DNA from: Meira nashicola
Lineage: Eukaryota > Basidiomycota > Exobasidiomycetes > Exobasidiales > Brachybasidiaceae
Length of the DNA stretch: 64,000 bases
Direction: 5' to 3'
Assembly (NCBI GenBank): GCA_001600355.1
Contig: BCJU01000001.1
Coordinates: forward strand, 6,324,013 to 6,388,012
In this document: positions 1 to 10,294 of the stretch, piece by piece
Position numbering within the stretch: position 1 is the first letter of the stretch
Layout of the letters: each line of letters opens with the position of its first letter
Notes under the pieces: model-generated
The model's input: the letters and a program-made list of their open reading frames with translations, nothing else
Database searches by the model: none
Told to the model about the DNA's origin: nothing
Made by a program: the position numbers and the translations under genes

Positions 1-779
1 AGGATATCGCAAACGGTCAAACTTCACATACTCCAATTGACATTTTATCAAGAAAGGGGGAGAGTGATCGAGGAGAAACACCATGCGTTCTCCCTGAAGT
101 GGATCAAATTGACACGATTCGAATCGCGTCAGATCGTTATTTGCATGCAGCAGTTGATGTCAAGGCTAACAAGCGTCATAGACGTTCTCTTTTGGATGCT
201 CAGACACTGTTCGCAATGAGGCATTTAGCAACACTGAGTCACGAGAAAGATCCACACGGATGTGCTAGCTTGTTCGAACAACGAAAGGGGTTAGAAGTGC
301 AATTGAGCATTCCACAAAAGTCACACATTTCCAGTGCAACTATTCGTTCATGGCAACAAGAATCAGAATCTATTGCGGCTGAGATTCGAGCATCAATCGA
401 TAGACCGATGGTAAGAATTGCTTTGGATACAATTTACGGCGGTGATCATCAAACGAAAGATCTTCAAAACAAAGCAGAAGAAGTTGCCCTTGAGCTTTTC
501 ATGGTCCAATCACTCTCTCATTGTTTATGTCAGGATAAGTTACCTATTTGGTCAAATCTTATTTTGCTCTACACCAAATCATGCAAAATTATTCGAACTT
601 TCGAATCGGAAAAAGCAGACAAAATAACAATTGGAGATAGGATGTTCATGATCGATTTAGCTTTCCTTCACCGCAACCAAGATCGAATTGCGTCACTTTT
701 CAACAATTCACTTCTTATTCCTCAAAATTTTATTGCAAGACTACTTCATCGTATCGAAGAACAAATCACGAGGCTGTGA
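1..779 (+). CDS. Unknown protein, 3' part only (5' end outside window)
   Basis: The frame (codons starting at base 3) is open from the left edge to the TGA ending at 779, so about 258 codons of a C-terminal part are visible. The first possible initiator inside is only a GTG at 99, so I treat the gene as cut by the window edge or preceded by an intron. The product is soluble-looking and helical, with no membrane segment or signal peptide. The end is rich in charged helical residues (HRIEEQITRL). I do not recognise the family. Codon use resembles neighbouring genes, so it is probably a real conserved or lineage-specific gene. Confidence 0.6.
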   Translation, partial: DIANGQTSHTPIDILSRKGESDRGETPCVLPEVDQIDTIRIASDRYLHAAVDVKANKRHRRSLLDAQTLFAMRHLATLSHEKDPHGCASLFEQRKGLEVQLSIPQKSHISSATIRSWQQESESIAAEIRASIDRPMVRIALDTIYGGDHQTKDLQNKAEEVALELFMVQSLSHCLCQDKLPIWSNLILLYTKSCKIIRTFESEKADKITIGDRMFMIDLAFLHRNQDRIASLFNNSLLIPQNFIARLLHRIEEQITRL

Positions 780-1373
780 TGATAATCATCAGGGTTGAGG
801 GCATACATAGTCATGATACGCAAAATCGTGAGATTTTTAATGGGACTCGGATTTTGTCTTAAATTAGCTTCGCACCGTGCGCTGCGCGGTGGATTATTGT
901 GCTGTTGCTGTGCAACGGAGATTCTTGGCGTGAAGTTCAACGGAGATTGTTGGCGTGAAATAAATGAATTTTCTAGCTCTTTTTCATTAATATACGCGCG
1001 TGTGAAGTTACCTAGCGCTAAAATCGGAAAATCGGTCAAAAATGATCGGAAAGATGGAATTGGCGAAAGAACAAAGACTTATCCACGCGGATTTTAGCGT
1101 AAATTTCTCAACAATATTTGCCGCTTATGTGGATTATTTACGCCAATATAGCCCCGCATATATTGCGCTGAGCGCATCAAGTCTAAAAAGTCACAATTGA
1201 AATGCGCGTAAACCCGAAAGCAAGGCAAGGCAAAGGGAGCAATTGGTCACGCTGACTACTGTTCAAACGACGCTCATATCATTAGAAAAATCTGTATCCA
1301 TTGAAAAAAAAGCGGGACCGAATCTGACTACATACAAAAAAGATAGTACCAAACGAATTTTCTATGAAGAAGA
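780..1373. other. Intergenic, with a 25-bp tandem duplication
   Basis: No convincing gene. Two near-identical 25-bp units (913-937 and 938-962, beginning CAACGGAGATT) lie side by side. A GC-rich 9-mer GCGCTGCGC occurs at 879-887. The open frames here overlap these repeats and have no family resemblance. The region separates two convergent 3' ends. Confidence 0.5.
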
Positions 1374-2786
1374 TTAAGTAGCAAAATTGGTAAAATTGTT
1401 GTATAAATTTCTTTCGCTTGAAGGAACGCTCATTGCTAAAGGCGTGACTGGATTAAAGCTAAAAGGGTTATTGCGTGTACATAAAAATCTTTTTAATTCT
1501 GGCATACTTGAAGGTTCATTTGGAGAAGGAACGCTGGCCCGTTTCCCCTGATCAGGATGAAAAGGACTTGTTGGCCAAAGACTAAAAATTGCTTGTGCTT
1601 CTTCGGTAATATTGGAAAATCGCCTTTTATCAGCGGTGAAATCTTGTTCTGAGAGATTCGTTAATTCGCCGATTGAAGAATCAGTGCTAAAATCTTGCAA
1701 TTGAATTTGCATATCCGTGAACAATGGAATATTTTGTTCCATTTGATTCATTTGTGGTGATGTGGAAATTTCTTCAGATTCTTGACGAAAATTTTTTATC
1801 GTTCTATCTCCCACTTCATCTTTCTCCTGTGCTTCATTTGACGGTCTCAAATTCGCCATCGGCAACGTCGGTCCTTTAAAATCGGGTATCGTCATTCCGA
1901 AAGTGCCTGTCATGGAGTCTAAAAAAGAACTGTTTGAAGCGGCAAGGGCAAAGATGGAACGAGGAGGTACCATTTGTGATTTTTGTTCTGCTTGTTGAAG
2001 TTGTTGAAAATGTTCTTGTTCTTGCCTTTGATCCATGAGCATTGATGTTGAAGCAGGTGCACTAGATGACAATCCACCGAAAGCCCAATCGAGGCTAGGT
2101 TCGTTGACACCGAATGTAGAATTCATTGATGTTGGTGGGAAGGTATATGAATTAGCATCCATTTCTACATTAGAAACGCTGGTATTGGATTGAGGCGAGA
2201 GCAAATTAAAAAAATTGGATGAAAAAGTGTTTGTCAATTCAGCAGGCAAGCCTGAAAGAGCCATTTCGGGAGGGAATTCTTGATTGACTTGTGAAGGTGC
2301 TGAACTTGAAAAGATGTTTGGAGTTGATTGAGAAGTGACTGAACCGCTTGCCATTGATCGTTCCCTTGCGCGTTTGGGTACAGAAGCTCGCCTACGTTTA
2401 GGTGCTGATCGTGATGAAGATGAATCAAGATTGTCTAGAATGAATGCGCTTGAAGATGGACTTTGAGAGGATGCATTTTGTTCTTGCTCAGCACGAAGTT
2501 TTTCGGCCGCCCTTCTCGCACGTAATTCTCTCTTACGTCTGCGTAAATGTTGATTTTCTTCTTCGCTCACTTTTGCATAAACACATTCGCTACGGCCCAT
2601 ATGAACGCAAAAGCTACAAGAAGGTTTTCCTCCATCGCATTTCACTTTTCTATAACGACAATAAGTGCATGCAGTTGAAACGCGTTCTTTTTGCGCTTCT
2701 GATCGTGTGTTAGATTGTTCTGAAGGTGTATTGGTGATTGTTAAAGTGTCAATTGATTGACTATCGAATGATGATTTGCGTGCCAT
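1374..2786 (-). CDS. Zn2Cys6 (Gal4-type) transcription factor, 470 aa
   Basis: This is a nuclear DNA-binding regulator of the fungal binuclear zinc cluster family. The cluster is at residues 40-68 with spacing C-x2-C-x6-C-x6-C-x2-C-x7-C (C40, C43, C50, C57, C60, C68). A strongly basic helix follows (about residues 80-100: RRRKRELRARR). The remaining 360 residues are Ser/Asn/Gln-rich and look disordered, as expected of an activation region. No fungal-specific middle homology domain is evident, which fits the short length. It is a single exon starting at ATG 2784-2786. The target genes cannot be told from the sequence. Confidence 0.85.
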   Translation of the reverse strand: MARKSSFDSQSIDTLTITNTPSEQSNTRSEAQKERVSTACTYCRYRKVKCDGGKPSCSFCVHMGRSECVYAKVSEEENQHLRRRKRELRARRAAEKLRAEQEQNASSQSPSSSAFILDNLDSSSSRSAPKRRRASVPKRARERSMASGSVTSQSTPNIFSSSAPSQVNQEFPPEMALSGLPAELTNTFSSNFFNLLSPQSNTSVSNVEMDANSYTFPPTSMNSTFGVNEPSLDWAFGGLSSSAPASTSMLMDQRQEQEHFQQLQQAEQKSQMVPPRSIFALAASNSSFLDSMTGTFGMTIPDFKGPTLPMANLRPSNEAQEKDEVGDRTIKNFRQESEEISTSPQMNQMEQNIPLFTDMQIQLQDFSTDSSIGELTNLSEQDFTADKRRFSNITEEAQAIFSLWPTSPFHPDQGKRASVPSPNEPSSMPELKRFLCTRNNPFSFNPVTPLAMSVPSSERNLYNNFTNFAT

Positions 2787-5700
2787 GATGAAATACTAGC
2801 AGTAAAAAAAAGATGATGGTATATGTCTAAAAGTAGAAAGTGGCTTACATGGGGAAATGGGACCTGGTTCGGCGTGTTTTTATACCACTTTCTTGTAAGA
2901 ATACGCTATCAACCTGTCAGTTCTTTTGCTCGGCCATTCGGGGTATAGGAAGCTGATAATAGACAGATTCAATTTGCATCCTCACAAATACACTAGTCTT
3001 GTAAAGCCGACGACGGACTTTAATCAAACTTTTTTATGAATGTTTTCAAATGTACGCCAATTAAGATGACACGTTTTGATTAAACATCAGTGCTCTTTTT
3101 CCAGCAGCAGAAATGCGACCCAAAAGATGATGTGCATGCACTTTATCATTCGATCGTACATGAATGTAGGTACGGCGGATAGAAGAATATAAAAGGTAAA
3201 AATTCAGTGAAAATGTGCTTGATGGGGTGGCGCAATGGTCACAAAGTTAATTCATCGGCGTGTGATGCAGTGCGTCCATCGGAGGCGGATTCCGTAGGAC
3301 GAATTCCTATGAATTTTCTAAGACCAAAAAGCTGAGCAGCGCATGGTAGGTGTTTGGATTTGCATGTGAATTGGTTCTACATTTATTTTTGGAGTGTGGG
3401 TGGGGCGAATCAAGCTACTCTCATTCCGCACTAATCCATGCTTCTATTTCCCTTTTTTTTCTTTTAAAACAACTTTAGCGCCAGGCAAAATAGCACGACG
3501 CGTATCTTTTTACTAAAATACTCCTTTTTTCCTTGAAAGATTAGGATGGGAAAAGAACAATCACCGATGATGAATTCGGCGTAAAAGATTGGATTCAGGT
3601 GTATTATCTAGGTGGGGGAATTAAAAAAAAAAGACAAGGGGAAAAAGAAAAGATAGCGTACAATCGAATGATCAGATCTCCTCTAGAATGAATTAGCTAC
3701 CATGCGGAACCGCAATTTGACTGAGTTAGTGTGCTGTCCAATTTTGTCGGAACCTCTTTCTTCCCTCAATGCCGAAAGGCAATTTCATGAAACAAAGTTC
3801 ACATGGATTCATTTAAAATGCCGAAGTCAATGTCGGATAGTACCTAAATGAATTCTTATCATTACCAATAACATCTTAATGCAATTTTTTAATGCGATTT
3901 TTTTGGAGTGGAATATTGGCTGCTTGCTGTATATGCATCTTTGTTCATGGAATTCCGGAGATAAAGAGATATGCTTGATGAGAATGCATTTGGCAGCAGT
4001 CAATGTCAAGGTACCGAATTGATTCCGCACTATCTCGTATGTACAGGAACGCCCTCGCGTATAAACTCAGCGCAGCACTAGATCAGTTTTTTCCAATGCA
4101 CATTTCTGTGCGGACAGAGATCCTAACTGACCGCCCCCCCCCGCTTTCATTTTTTTTTCTTTTTTAGCGTGTACGTTTTTAAGTTTATAGTCGATAAAAG
4201 AACACTTTTGTTTTTTAGTACGCTAATAAGACCGGAAACAGCTTGTCTCAAGTTGATTGATTGCCATGCTGATGTACAGTAGCATACCTCGGCTCGGTGC
4301 CTTGCCAAATTTTTGAACGCCGTTTGTTAAGAGTGTGCTTCTTTTTGACGTCGGCTTTGATTTTGAAAATGACATCGGTCAATTCGATATCAGATTTAAA
4401 TTTGAACATACCTATTCTTCTTAATATGATTTTCACCTTCCCAAAACGGATGAAATGGTTTTTAATTCTTTCGTTTATTATTTCTTTCATCAGTCATTGC
4501 GTTGGTAGATTTCACTCTATTGATTAAGAAAAAAGAACACGCGTTTGTACCGATAGAAGCAAACCTCCGACGGACAATGATGATTGTGGGTAAAACGTTT
4601 ATTCATCGTTCCTGATCTGCTTAGATCGGATGCGCAGTCTGCGTTTCAAAGATGAGATTTATGCACTCGAATTCCCATAAACGCGCTTACACAGATAAGA
4701 ATCCAAAAAATGGCGTGATCAAAAAAAAAAAAAGAGTGGGGGAGATAAAGTACTGTATACTAAATGACATACATAGTGAGGAGTCACTTTCCATGCAAAG
4801 ACCACGAGGTAGTGTTGAGAGAAAAGGAGCGTGCGTGTACCCTACCAATTAAGACCCCTTTCATACGGGCGTAAAAGGGCCCGTTCAATTCATCAGTCCG
4901 ACGTATGTATGCACAGAACCACGTTTGTTGACTGCATAGACTTGACATCTTTCGTTCCTGAATACATACGTACATACATAGAACAAGGAAGCAAAATGAT
5001 CGGATTTATTTGGCTTTATCTTTTCGTTCTGCACTTTAACACAGTCCTCTATTTTTCGTTCGATCTTTCTGGTGCGGGATGTGTGCGCAGTGCGCTTTAT
5101 AACAAAATTAATCGCCGAGGGTGAAAATGTACATTGTATGCGTGCCGTGCCGATTTCACTAATAAGAAATGAGCAGCAACTCCTGTGGATTTCGAGTACG
5201 TACTAAAAAACATATATTTTAATTTATTCTTTTGTGAATTACACTAAATGGATTCTCGGTTTGCTTCCCCACCCTGGTTTCCGAGTTGAAATTGATTCCT
5301 TAGCTTAATTAACGGATTCCTTCGGTATTCAATTCTTTTTCAACTTTCCCCACTGTGATCTTACAGATTAGATTAATTTTTTTCTTTTCCTAGACCGATA
5401 AATAAAAAGCTTATCCTTCATTATTCCGAGCGAAGTTCGGTAATCTTTAGGTACATTGTTTTTAATAGCTTCCGAAGAGTTCAAATGCACGTTCTAAATG
5501 ACCTATGAATAGACGAATTTGTGTCACGTTTTTGAGCTTATTATTTTGATTTCATCGTAAGTAGCTGGAAATACAAGATTTTAAGTTTTGAAACCGTTAA
5601 TCAATAAATAACGCTTTCACCTATTGAAAGGAGGGTTGCATCATATTCAATTTCACACTAAGTGTAAAAAGACAACATAATTTGCAAAACACTATTATGT

Positions 5701-6080
5701 TTATCAATTTCAGTCTCAAAAAATATGAACAAACCACAAACAAGCAAAATAGATCCCGATAAATCGGCTGAAGATTGGAGAAGAAAATTAAATGAAGAAA
5801 GATCGCATGAGATGAACATTCTGGTTCTAATAAATATTGTTTGTTGTCCAGCTGGGTATAAATGAAAGCTTAATGAACTGGGAAAGCAAACATTTATATT
5901 TAGACATCATCAAACTCAGTTTTACGGTCGCATTTGATACTACAAGCTATTAGGTCATGCATGTGTATGAGAGTACTTTGCATGTACAGCACTCTGATTG
6001 CTCATTCCAATTCGGAAAACAATTGAACGCAAGGAAGGACCCTTATTCATTGATTCGACCACAACAACAACAACGACAAC

Positions 6081-6158
<78 letters not shown>

Positions 6159-6456
6159 AAAGGAAAGATCAGTGTTTGCAATGATACCCATGCGATAATT
6201 TTGAATATGAGAATGAGAATGGGAACATGACAGAAATGAAGTTTGAGACAAAAAGAAATGTTTGGGAATAAAGAGTAAGAAGGAAAGACAAGCTCAACGG
6301 TAAGCTAAGATTTGGCCACAATTACAAAAATATTTTTTGGGAGAATTCATTATGGATCTTCATTGTTGGTCCAATTTTTGCTTCCCACAGTCTGAGAAGA
6401 GACCTCCCGCCCTTTTTACCCAAAACCTTCATCTCGAATGCAAGGTTATTATACTC
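2787..6456. other. 3.7-kb gene-poor stretch
   Basis: I find no gene I can support. Open frames are short, scattered over all frames and compositionally noisy. The stretch holds homopolymer runs (poly-C near 4133-4142, several poly-A/T), a (CA)n microsatellite at its right end, and a 46-codon ATG frame at 5725-5865 with a charged stretch (SAEDWRRKLNEERSHE) that might be a relic or a small gene. It is unusually long for this otherwise compact window. An ncRNA, promoter-distal elements or an undetected multi-exon gene are possible. Confidence 0.5.
6085..6155. repeat. (CA)n microsatellite, about 35 units
   Basis: Uninterrupted alternating CA from 6085 to 6155, preceded by a short CAA-rich stretch. 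The open frames read through it on both strands (Thr-His or Cys-Val repeats) are artefacts. It is likely to be length-polymorphic between strains. Confidence 0.97.
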
Positions 6457-7129
6457 TTACTTGCCTTGAGGAGCTTCCTTGAAGGAAATAGCTTGTTCTT
6501 CGTTCATAGCTGAAACAATGGTAACCATCAAATCCTTACCATCATCGAATTGAGAAGAGATTTGTTCACCAATTTCACCTTCTGGAACTTTGACATCATC
6601 TTTGCTGGTACCATCGTTGCTCATCAAGTTCAAGAAACCGTCATCAATGTTGACCAATTGGTATTCGTTACGTTGAACGTTTGGAACGTCCATGTTGTGG
6701 GTAGAAGGAGAAATATCTTCGTACTTCTTGCCGGTGAAAATATCAATGGCAACCAAGTGCACCTTTGCGTGACCGTGCTTACCAGTCTTTGATGTAGACA
6801 TATCAACGATCTTGCAAGGACGACCTTTGATGACGACGTGACCGTTCTTACGCAAAGCAGAGCATTGCATTGGGAAGGTGAGAGAGGCGCCTGCATGGGC
6901 GGTCTCGAAGTTTTGATCATGGGCTGCTTCGGTGTCAGACTGTAGAGGAAAGGTGACGAAAGGAATGGTCAGAAAAAAGTGTTCGTAGACTATCTGGCAT
7001 CGCGATTGAATGCACAAAAAAAAACTTTGGCTGTTTGCAATTATCCTTTATGACCTAAAGTGATCAGAGCGAACATCACAGATCTTCATCGCCTCCCATA
7101 GGTACACTCAATCTTCGACTACTTACCAT
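6457..7129 (-). CDS. Translation factor eIF5A
   Basis: eIF5A binds the ribosome and promotes peptide-bond formation at difficult sequences such as polyproline, and translation termination. It needs hypusine on one lysine. Exon 2 (6457-6939) encodes the whole body, including the hypusination loop [12 protein letters not shown] (Lys55 predicted to be modified) and the OB-fold C-terminus. The continuous open frame would add an odd extension, but a CTACAG acceptor at 6940-6945 precedes SDTEAAHD. An upstream ATG at 7127-7129 is followed directly by GTAAGT. The first exon therefore codes only for the initiator Met, the intron is 187 nt (6940-7126), and the product is 161 aa, the usual family length. 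Confidence 0.93.
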
Positions 7130-7642
7130 CTTGGACAAATATCGTAAAATAGGAAGATATGGTAGTGCGTAAGAACAAAAATCACTTGAAAATCAAAGAA
7201 GAAATGACGATGGAGCGCTGCCCTGACAAGGCGCGCGAATTTTGCTAAGAATTAAGTTTTAGACTGAAAAAATGCCCAAACTGCCATGTCGTGTGTTTTT
7301 TTTACTGAGAGGCTATAGCGACAAAATAAAAAACCGCCGCCTTCGCATAGTCTACAGTACAAAAAAAGGGAAAAATCCTAGCAAATCACGCGTAAACGAG
7401 GTTGAGCCTGTCTATATGCATTTTCTAGCCAATTGGCTTCTAGGGCTATCTTATTGCTCACTGATGGTATAGGGTGACCATTACAGATCAGCTTTTCATA
7501 AAGTCTGAAATGATGTACTCTCTACTTTTCTACTGTCGCATATCTCATTTGGTACACTAATCAGAAGATTCCCTAGTGATCACCACCATCAATACGATAT
7601 TCATCACTGCCTTTGGCCTCACCGTTTCCTGTATGCGGGCGC

Positions 7643-7648
7643 CACGTG
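7643..7648. promoter_or_regulatory. CACGTG E-box 1 upstream of the Cbf1 homologue
   Basis: Palindromic CACGTG, the core site bound by Cbf1-type bHLH proteins, about 610 bp upstream of the start codon of the Cbf1-like gene. One of three such boxes in this promoter (also 7864-7869 and 8064-8069). Confidence 0.5.
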
Positions 7649-7863
7649 TCTGAATTGAGAAGATTTGAGTTGTACGCTTGCTGTTCTGCATCCGTCGAGA
7701 AAAGGCACTTTAGCGGTGCGCAATGTCAAAAAGCGGCACTTTTTCAGTCTTGTACAGCTGCTTGTATAAAATGAATTTGACTTTTTATTTTTCGATCAGG
7801 TCACGCCGCGCTCGCTTTTCCAAACTTAGCACCTGACTCCATCGCCATCCTCATCCATCCTCT

Positions 7864-7869
7864 CACGTG
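7864..7869. promoter_or_regulatory. CACGTG E-box 2 upstream of the Cbf1 homologue
   Basis: Second CACGTG (context CTCACGTGTG), about 390 bp upstream of the start codon and 140 bp upstream of the 5'UTR intron, so close to the likely transcription start. Confidence 0.55.
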
Positions 7870-8011
7870 TGAACAGCGCGCCCTCTCCTTTCTCCGCGTA
7901 GATAAATCACGAGGAGCTCAAGTTAATCAAAGCATTGAAATAAGGCAAAGAGATCAACACTACAAAAAGTGTTACTTTGGCAAATTTGAAGGAATAGGTC
8001 GAAATATAAAG

Positions 8012-8239
8012 GTAAGTAGGTAAAGATTCACTTTTCGTCATTGCCATCATACCGAATGATATACACGTGATTGCGATTCAATCCAACACAATAATGAATC
8101 GATCGATAGTCATTTATCATTCTGTGTGACAGCAATGTCGCCATATTAATAGTTGTGACGAGTCTATTTAAGCTGTTTGCCACAAAATGCATCCACTTAA
8201 ACATCTTTATTCTAACCCATCCTTTCCTTTCCCCTCAGA
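8012..8239 (+). other. 5'UTR intron of the Cbf1 homologue
   Basis: A GTAAGT donor at 8012 and a pyrimidine-rich acceptor (TTTCCCCTCAG ending 8239) lie just before ATG 8261. The 228-nt interval is therefore a likely leader intron. It contains a third CACGTG at 8064-8069, which on the minus strand reads ATCACGTG and matches the yeast Cbf1 consensus RTCACRTG. Confidence 0.65.
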
Positions 8240-8260
8240 TATTCAGTCACATCTATCAAT

Positions 8261-9646
8261 ATGGCAGGAACACCACCACCTCAAGAACACGAGCAAAGCG
8301 CAGCCGAGACTGCCGAACAAGAAATTGATCCTACTATGCAAACGGATGTGGATCAAAGCCAAGGTGACGCAAATGTCGATGATGTAAACGGTTCTACAGG
8401 TCAAGGTGGTTTGGATCGTGATGTCAATTCGATCCTTGCAAATTTGAACCAAGAGCAATTGGCGAGTATCGTTGCAGCTGCTCGGGCTTCCGAAGGCGGA
8501 GCAAATGGAGATTATTCCAATACTTCTGGCGTGGATGCATCTAGCATTTTGGCAGCCTTACCTCCTCATTTGGGTCAAGCTGCCTCTGCTCTCACTTCAT
8601 TTGCATCTTCTTTTAAACGTGATCAAGATGAAGGAGAGCAACGTGAAGATGGCAATGCTGAAAATCAACATGTGGAACACGGTGAACAAGGTGAAAATCA
8701 AGCAGAAGCACACGCTGAACAATCCGGACAAGTAGGAGAGGAAGACAAGAAGGAAGAAGACCTCAAAGATGAACACCATCAATATGATGAGACAAATCCT
8801 GATGACTCTTTAGCTCAAACAACAGAGCCTCCAGGAGACCAAACTACGGATGATTACCGCAACGAAAATGCAACGCAAGCTGCCATCGCTGCAATGGAAA
8901 GCTTAGCAGCTCAAACGGGTCTTCATCTTCAAGATCAAAATGGCAAGGGTGGTCGTGCAAAGCGTGATACGGGACCAGAAGCCGAACGTTTACGCAAAGA
9001 TCAACACAAAGAAGTTGAGAGAAAACGTCGTGAACAGATCAGTAATGGTATCACTGAATTGGCTGCCATCGTTCCTGGCTGCGATGCAAAAGGTATCAAC
9101 AAGACTGCTATCATCAATGCTGCCGTTCGTTATATCATGGAATTAAAGAACAATGAAGCAAGCAACATTGAGAAGTGGACCTTGGAGAAATTATTGATGG
9201 ATCAAGCAATGGGCGATCTCAATGCACAATTGGAAGCACACAGGAAAGAATTGTCAAGATTACGTGCTGAATTAGGCCTTCCTGACGAGCCTCTTGAAGA
9301 ACCACAACAGTATACAGAAGGTGGAGAAGAACAAGGATTAGAACAACATCAACAGAATGGTGAACAAATGGAAGGCGTAGAAGGTGGAGAAGAGCATCAA
9401 GAAGCTAATGATGAAGCAATTGACCCTAATCTTGATCCTGAAACTGCTCAAGCCAAAGAAGGTGCTGTCGATGGAGCAGGAACAGAAGGAGCAGAGATTA
9501 CAGATGCAGTGAACGATAGTAAGGCACAATTCGCTGGAAAAGATCCTAAAGTCCATTTACGAGAGGAAGAAGAGGAAGCCGTAAACACGACCGCAGCTGC
9601 ACAAGAAGATGGTGGAGATCGTGCTAAACGTAGTCGCAATGCCTGA
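8261..9646 (+). CDS. cbf1: bHLH-zipper transcription factor, Cbf1 homologue
   Basis: Cbf1 binds CACGTG and in yeasts acts at centromeres and in sulfur-amino-acid and respiratory gene control. The 461-aa product has a basic helix-loop-helix at about residues 247-300. It starts HKEVERKRREQI, with the Glu and Arg residues that read CACGTG, and the second helix ends in RYIMELK. An amphipathic zipper follows (about 305-345). The stretch NIEKWTLEKLL just after helix 2 closely matches the Cbf1 family and distinguishes it from other bHLH classes. The first 240 residues and the last 110 are acidic, Gln/Glu-rich and disordered. The coding part is one exon, with a leader intron upstream. An APS kinase gene, a classical Cbf1 target pathway in yeast, lies 41 kb away without a clear CACGTG in its near promoter. 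Confidence 0.88.
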   Translation: MAGTPPPQEHEQSAAETAEQEIDPTMQTDVDQSQGDANVDDVNGSTGQGGLDRDVNSILANLNQEQLASIVAAARASEGGANGDYSNTSGVDASSILAALPPHLGQAASALTSFASSFKRDQDEGEQREDGNAENQHVEHGEQGENQAEAHAEQSGQVGEEDKKEEDLKDEHHQYDETNPDDSLAQTTEPPGDQTTDDYRNENATQAAIAAMESLAAQTGLHLQDQNGKGGRAKRDTGPEAERLRKDQHKEVERKRREQISNGITELAAIVPGCDAKGINKTAIINAAVRYIMELKNNEASNIEKWTLEKLLMDQAMGDLNAQLEAHRKELSRLRAELGLPDEPLEEPQQYTEGGEEQGLEQHQQNGEQMEGVEGGEEHQEANDEAIDPNLDPETAQAKEGAVDGAGTEGAEITDAVNDSKAQFAGKDPKVHLREEEEEAVNTTAAAQEDGGDRAKRSRNA

Positions 9647-10294
9647 TTTATACCCTGCTTATCTTGCTATCCTTTTTTATTTCTCTTTGCTATCTTTTAA
9701 AATTGTGCTATTATCAATGATTCTCATAGAGCTTCGTACTTGTATCCTGGGATGTACCTCATATCTGCTTTTCTCAAATATTAATCATTAACTACTTGTT
9801 ACAAACAAATGAACTATGATGTGATGTCCAGGTCATGGTATTAGAGCATTAGACATTGTGGATAAACGCGAAAGAAACATAACATCAAATGAAAGAATTT
9901 GAACCTGACAAAGGTGTAAGATTAATAAAGCTATTTTTAATGGGATGATTGCTATAAAAGAGCATTCATCCATTGATACATTTCCCTGACTCTAAGCGCG
10001 GCGCAGCGCACCTTTAAATAGGTATTTCATGGAATACGTAAGTGGAAGACTCTGTTTCCCCGCTGAGGGATGGGACCCCTGAAGCATTCATTGAACGCGG
10101 GGTCGGTATTTCGATTTTTAGGTTAGCCATGCTTTCATTAAGGAAATGTAATGTGGATCGCGTGAGCATATATTTTAGGCACAATAGAACTACGCCGCCA
10201 GACAGACTTTACACGCATAAAAACCAACAGAACAACACTTTTCTACCTTTTTCTTTTACCATCCAACCTTCAAGTTGAAGGCTTGTTAGGGATC
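9647..10294. other. Intergenic between the Cbf1 homologue and the ClC gene
   Basis: No supported gene. It contains the 3' region of the bHLH gene and the promoter of the ClC gene. The GC-rich 9-mer GCGCAGCGC lies at 10001-10009. A 78-codon frame here has no recognisable feature. Confidence 0.5.

Larger units (their letters stand above)
7130..8260. other. Divergent promoter region between eIF5A and the Cbf1 homologue
   Basis: No gene is supported. The region separates two genes transcribed away from each other and contains three CACGTG boxes near the Cbf1 gene and a 5'UTR intron. A 66-codon frame near 7272-7472 has no recognisable features and is probably chance. Confidence 0.6.

Noticed and set aside
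795..1097. 100-codon frames on both strands
   Set aside because: Overlap a tandem duplication, mutually antisense, and no recognisable features.
3225..3310. tRNA-like stretch with an A-box resemblance (TGGCGCAATGGTC) and a weak B-box
   Set aside because: No acceptor stem or T-arm pairing could be formed, unlike the tRNA-Asp at 36462.
5955..6251. Open frames through the CA repeat (poly Thr-His, poly Cys-Val)
   Set aside because: Created by the microsatellite; no start context or conserved flank.
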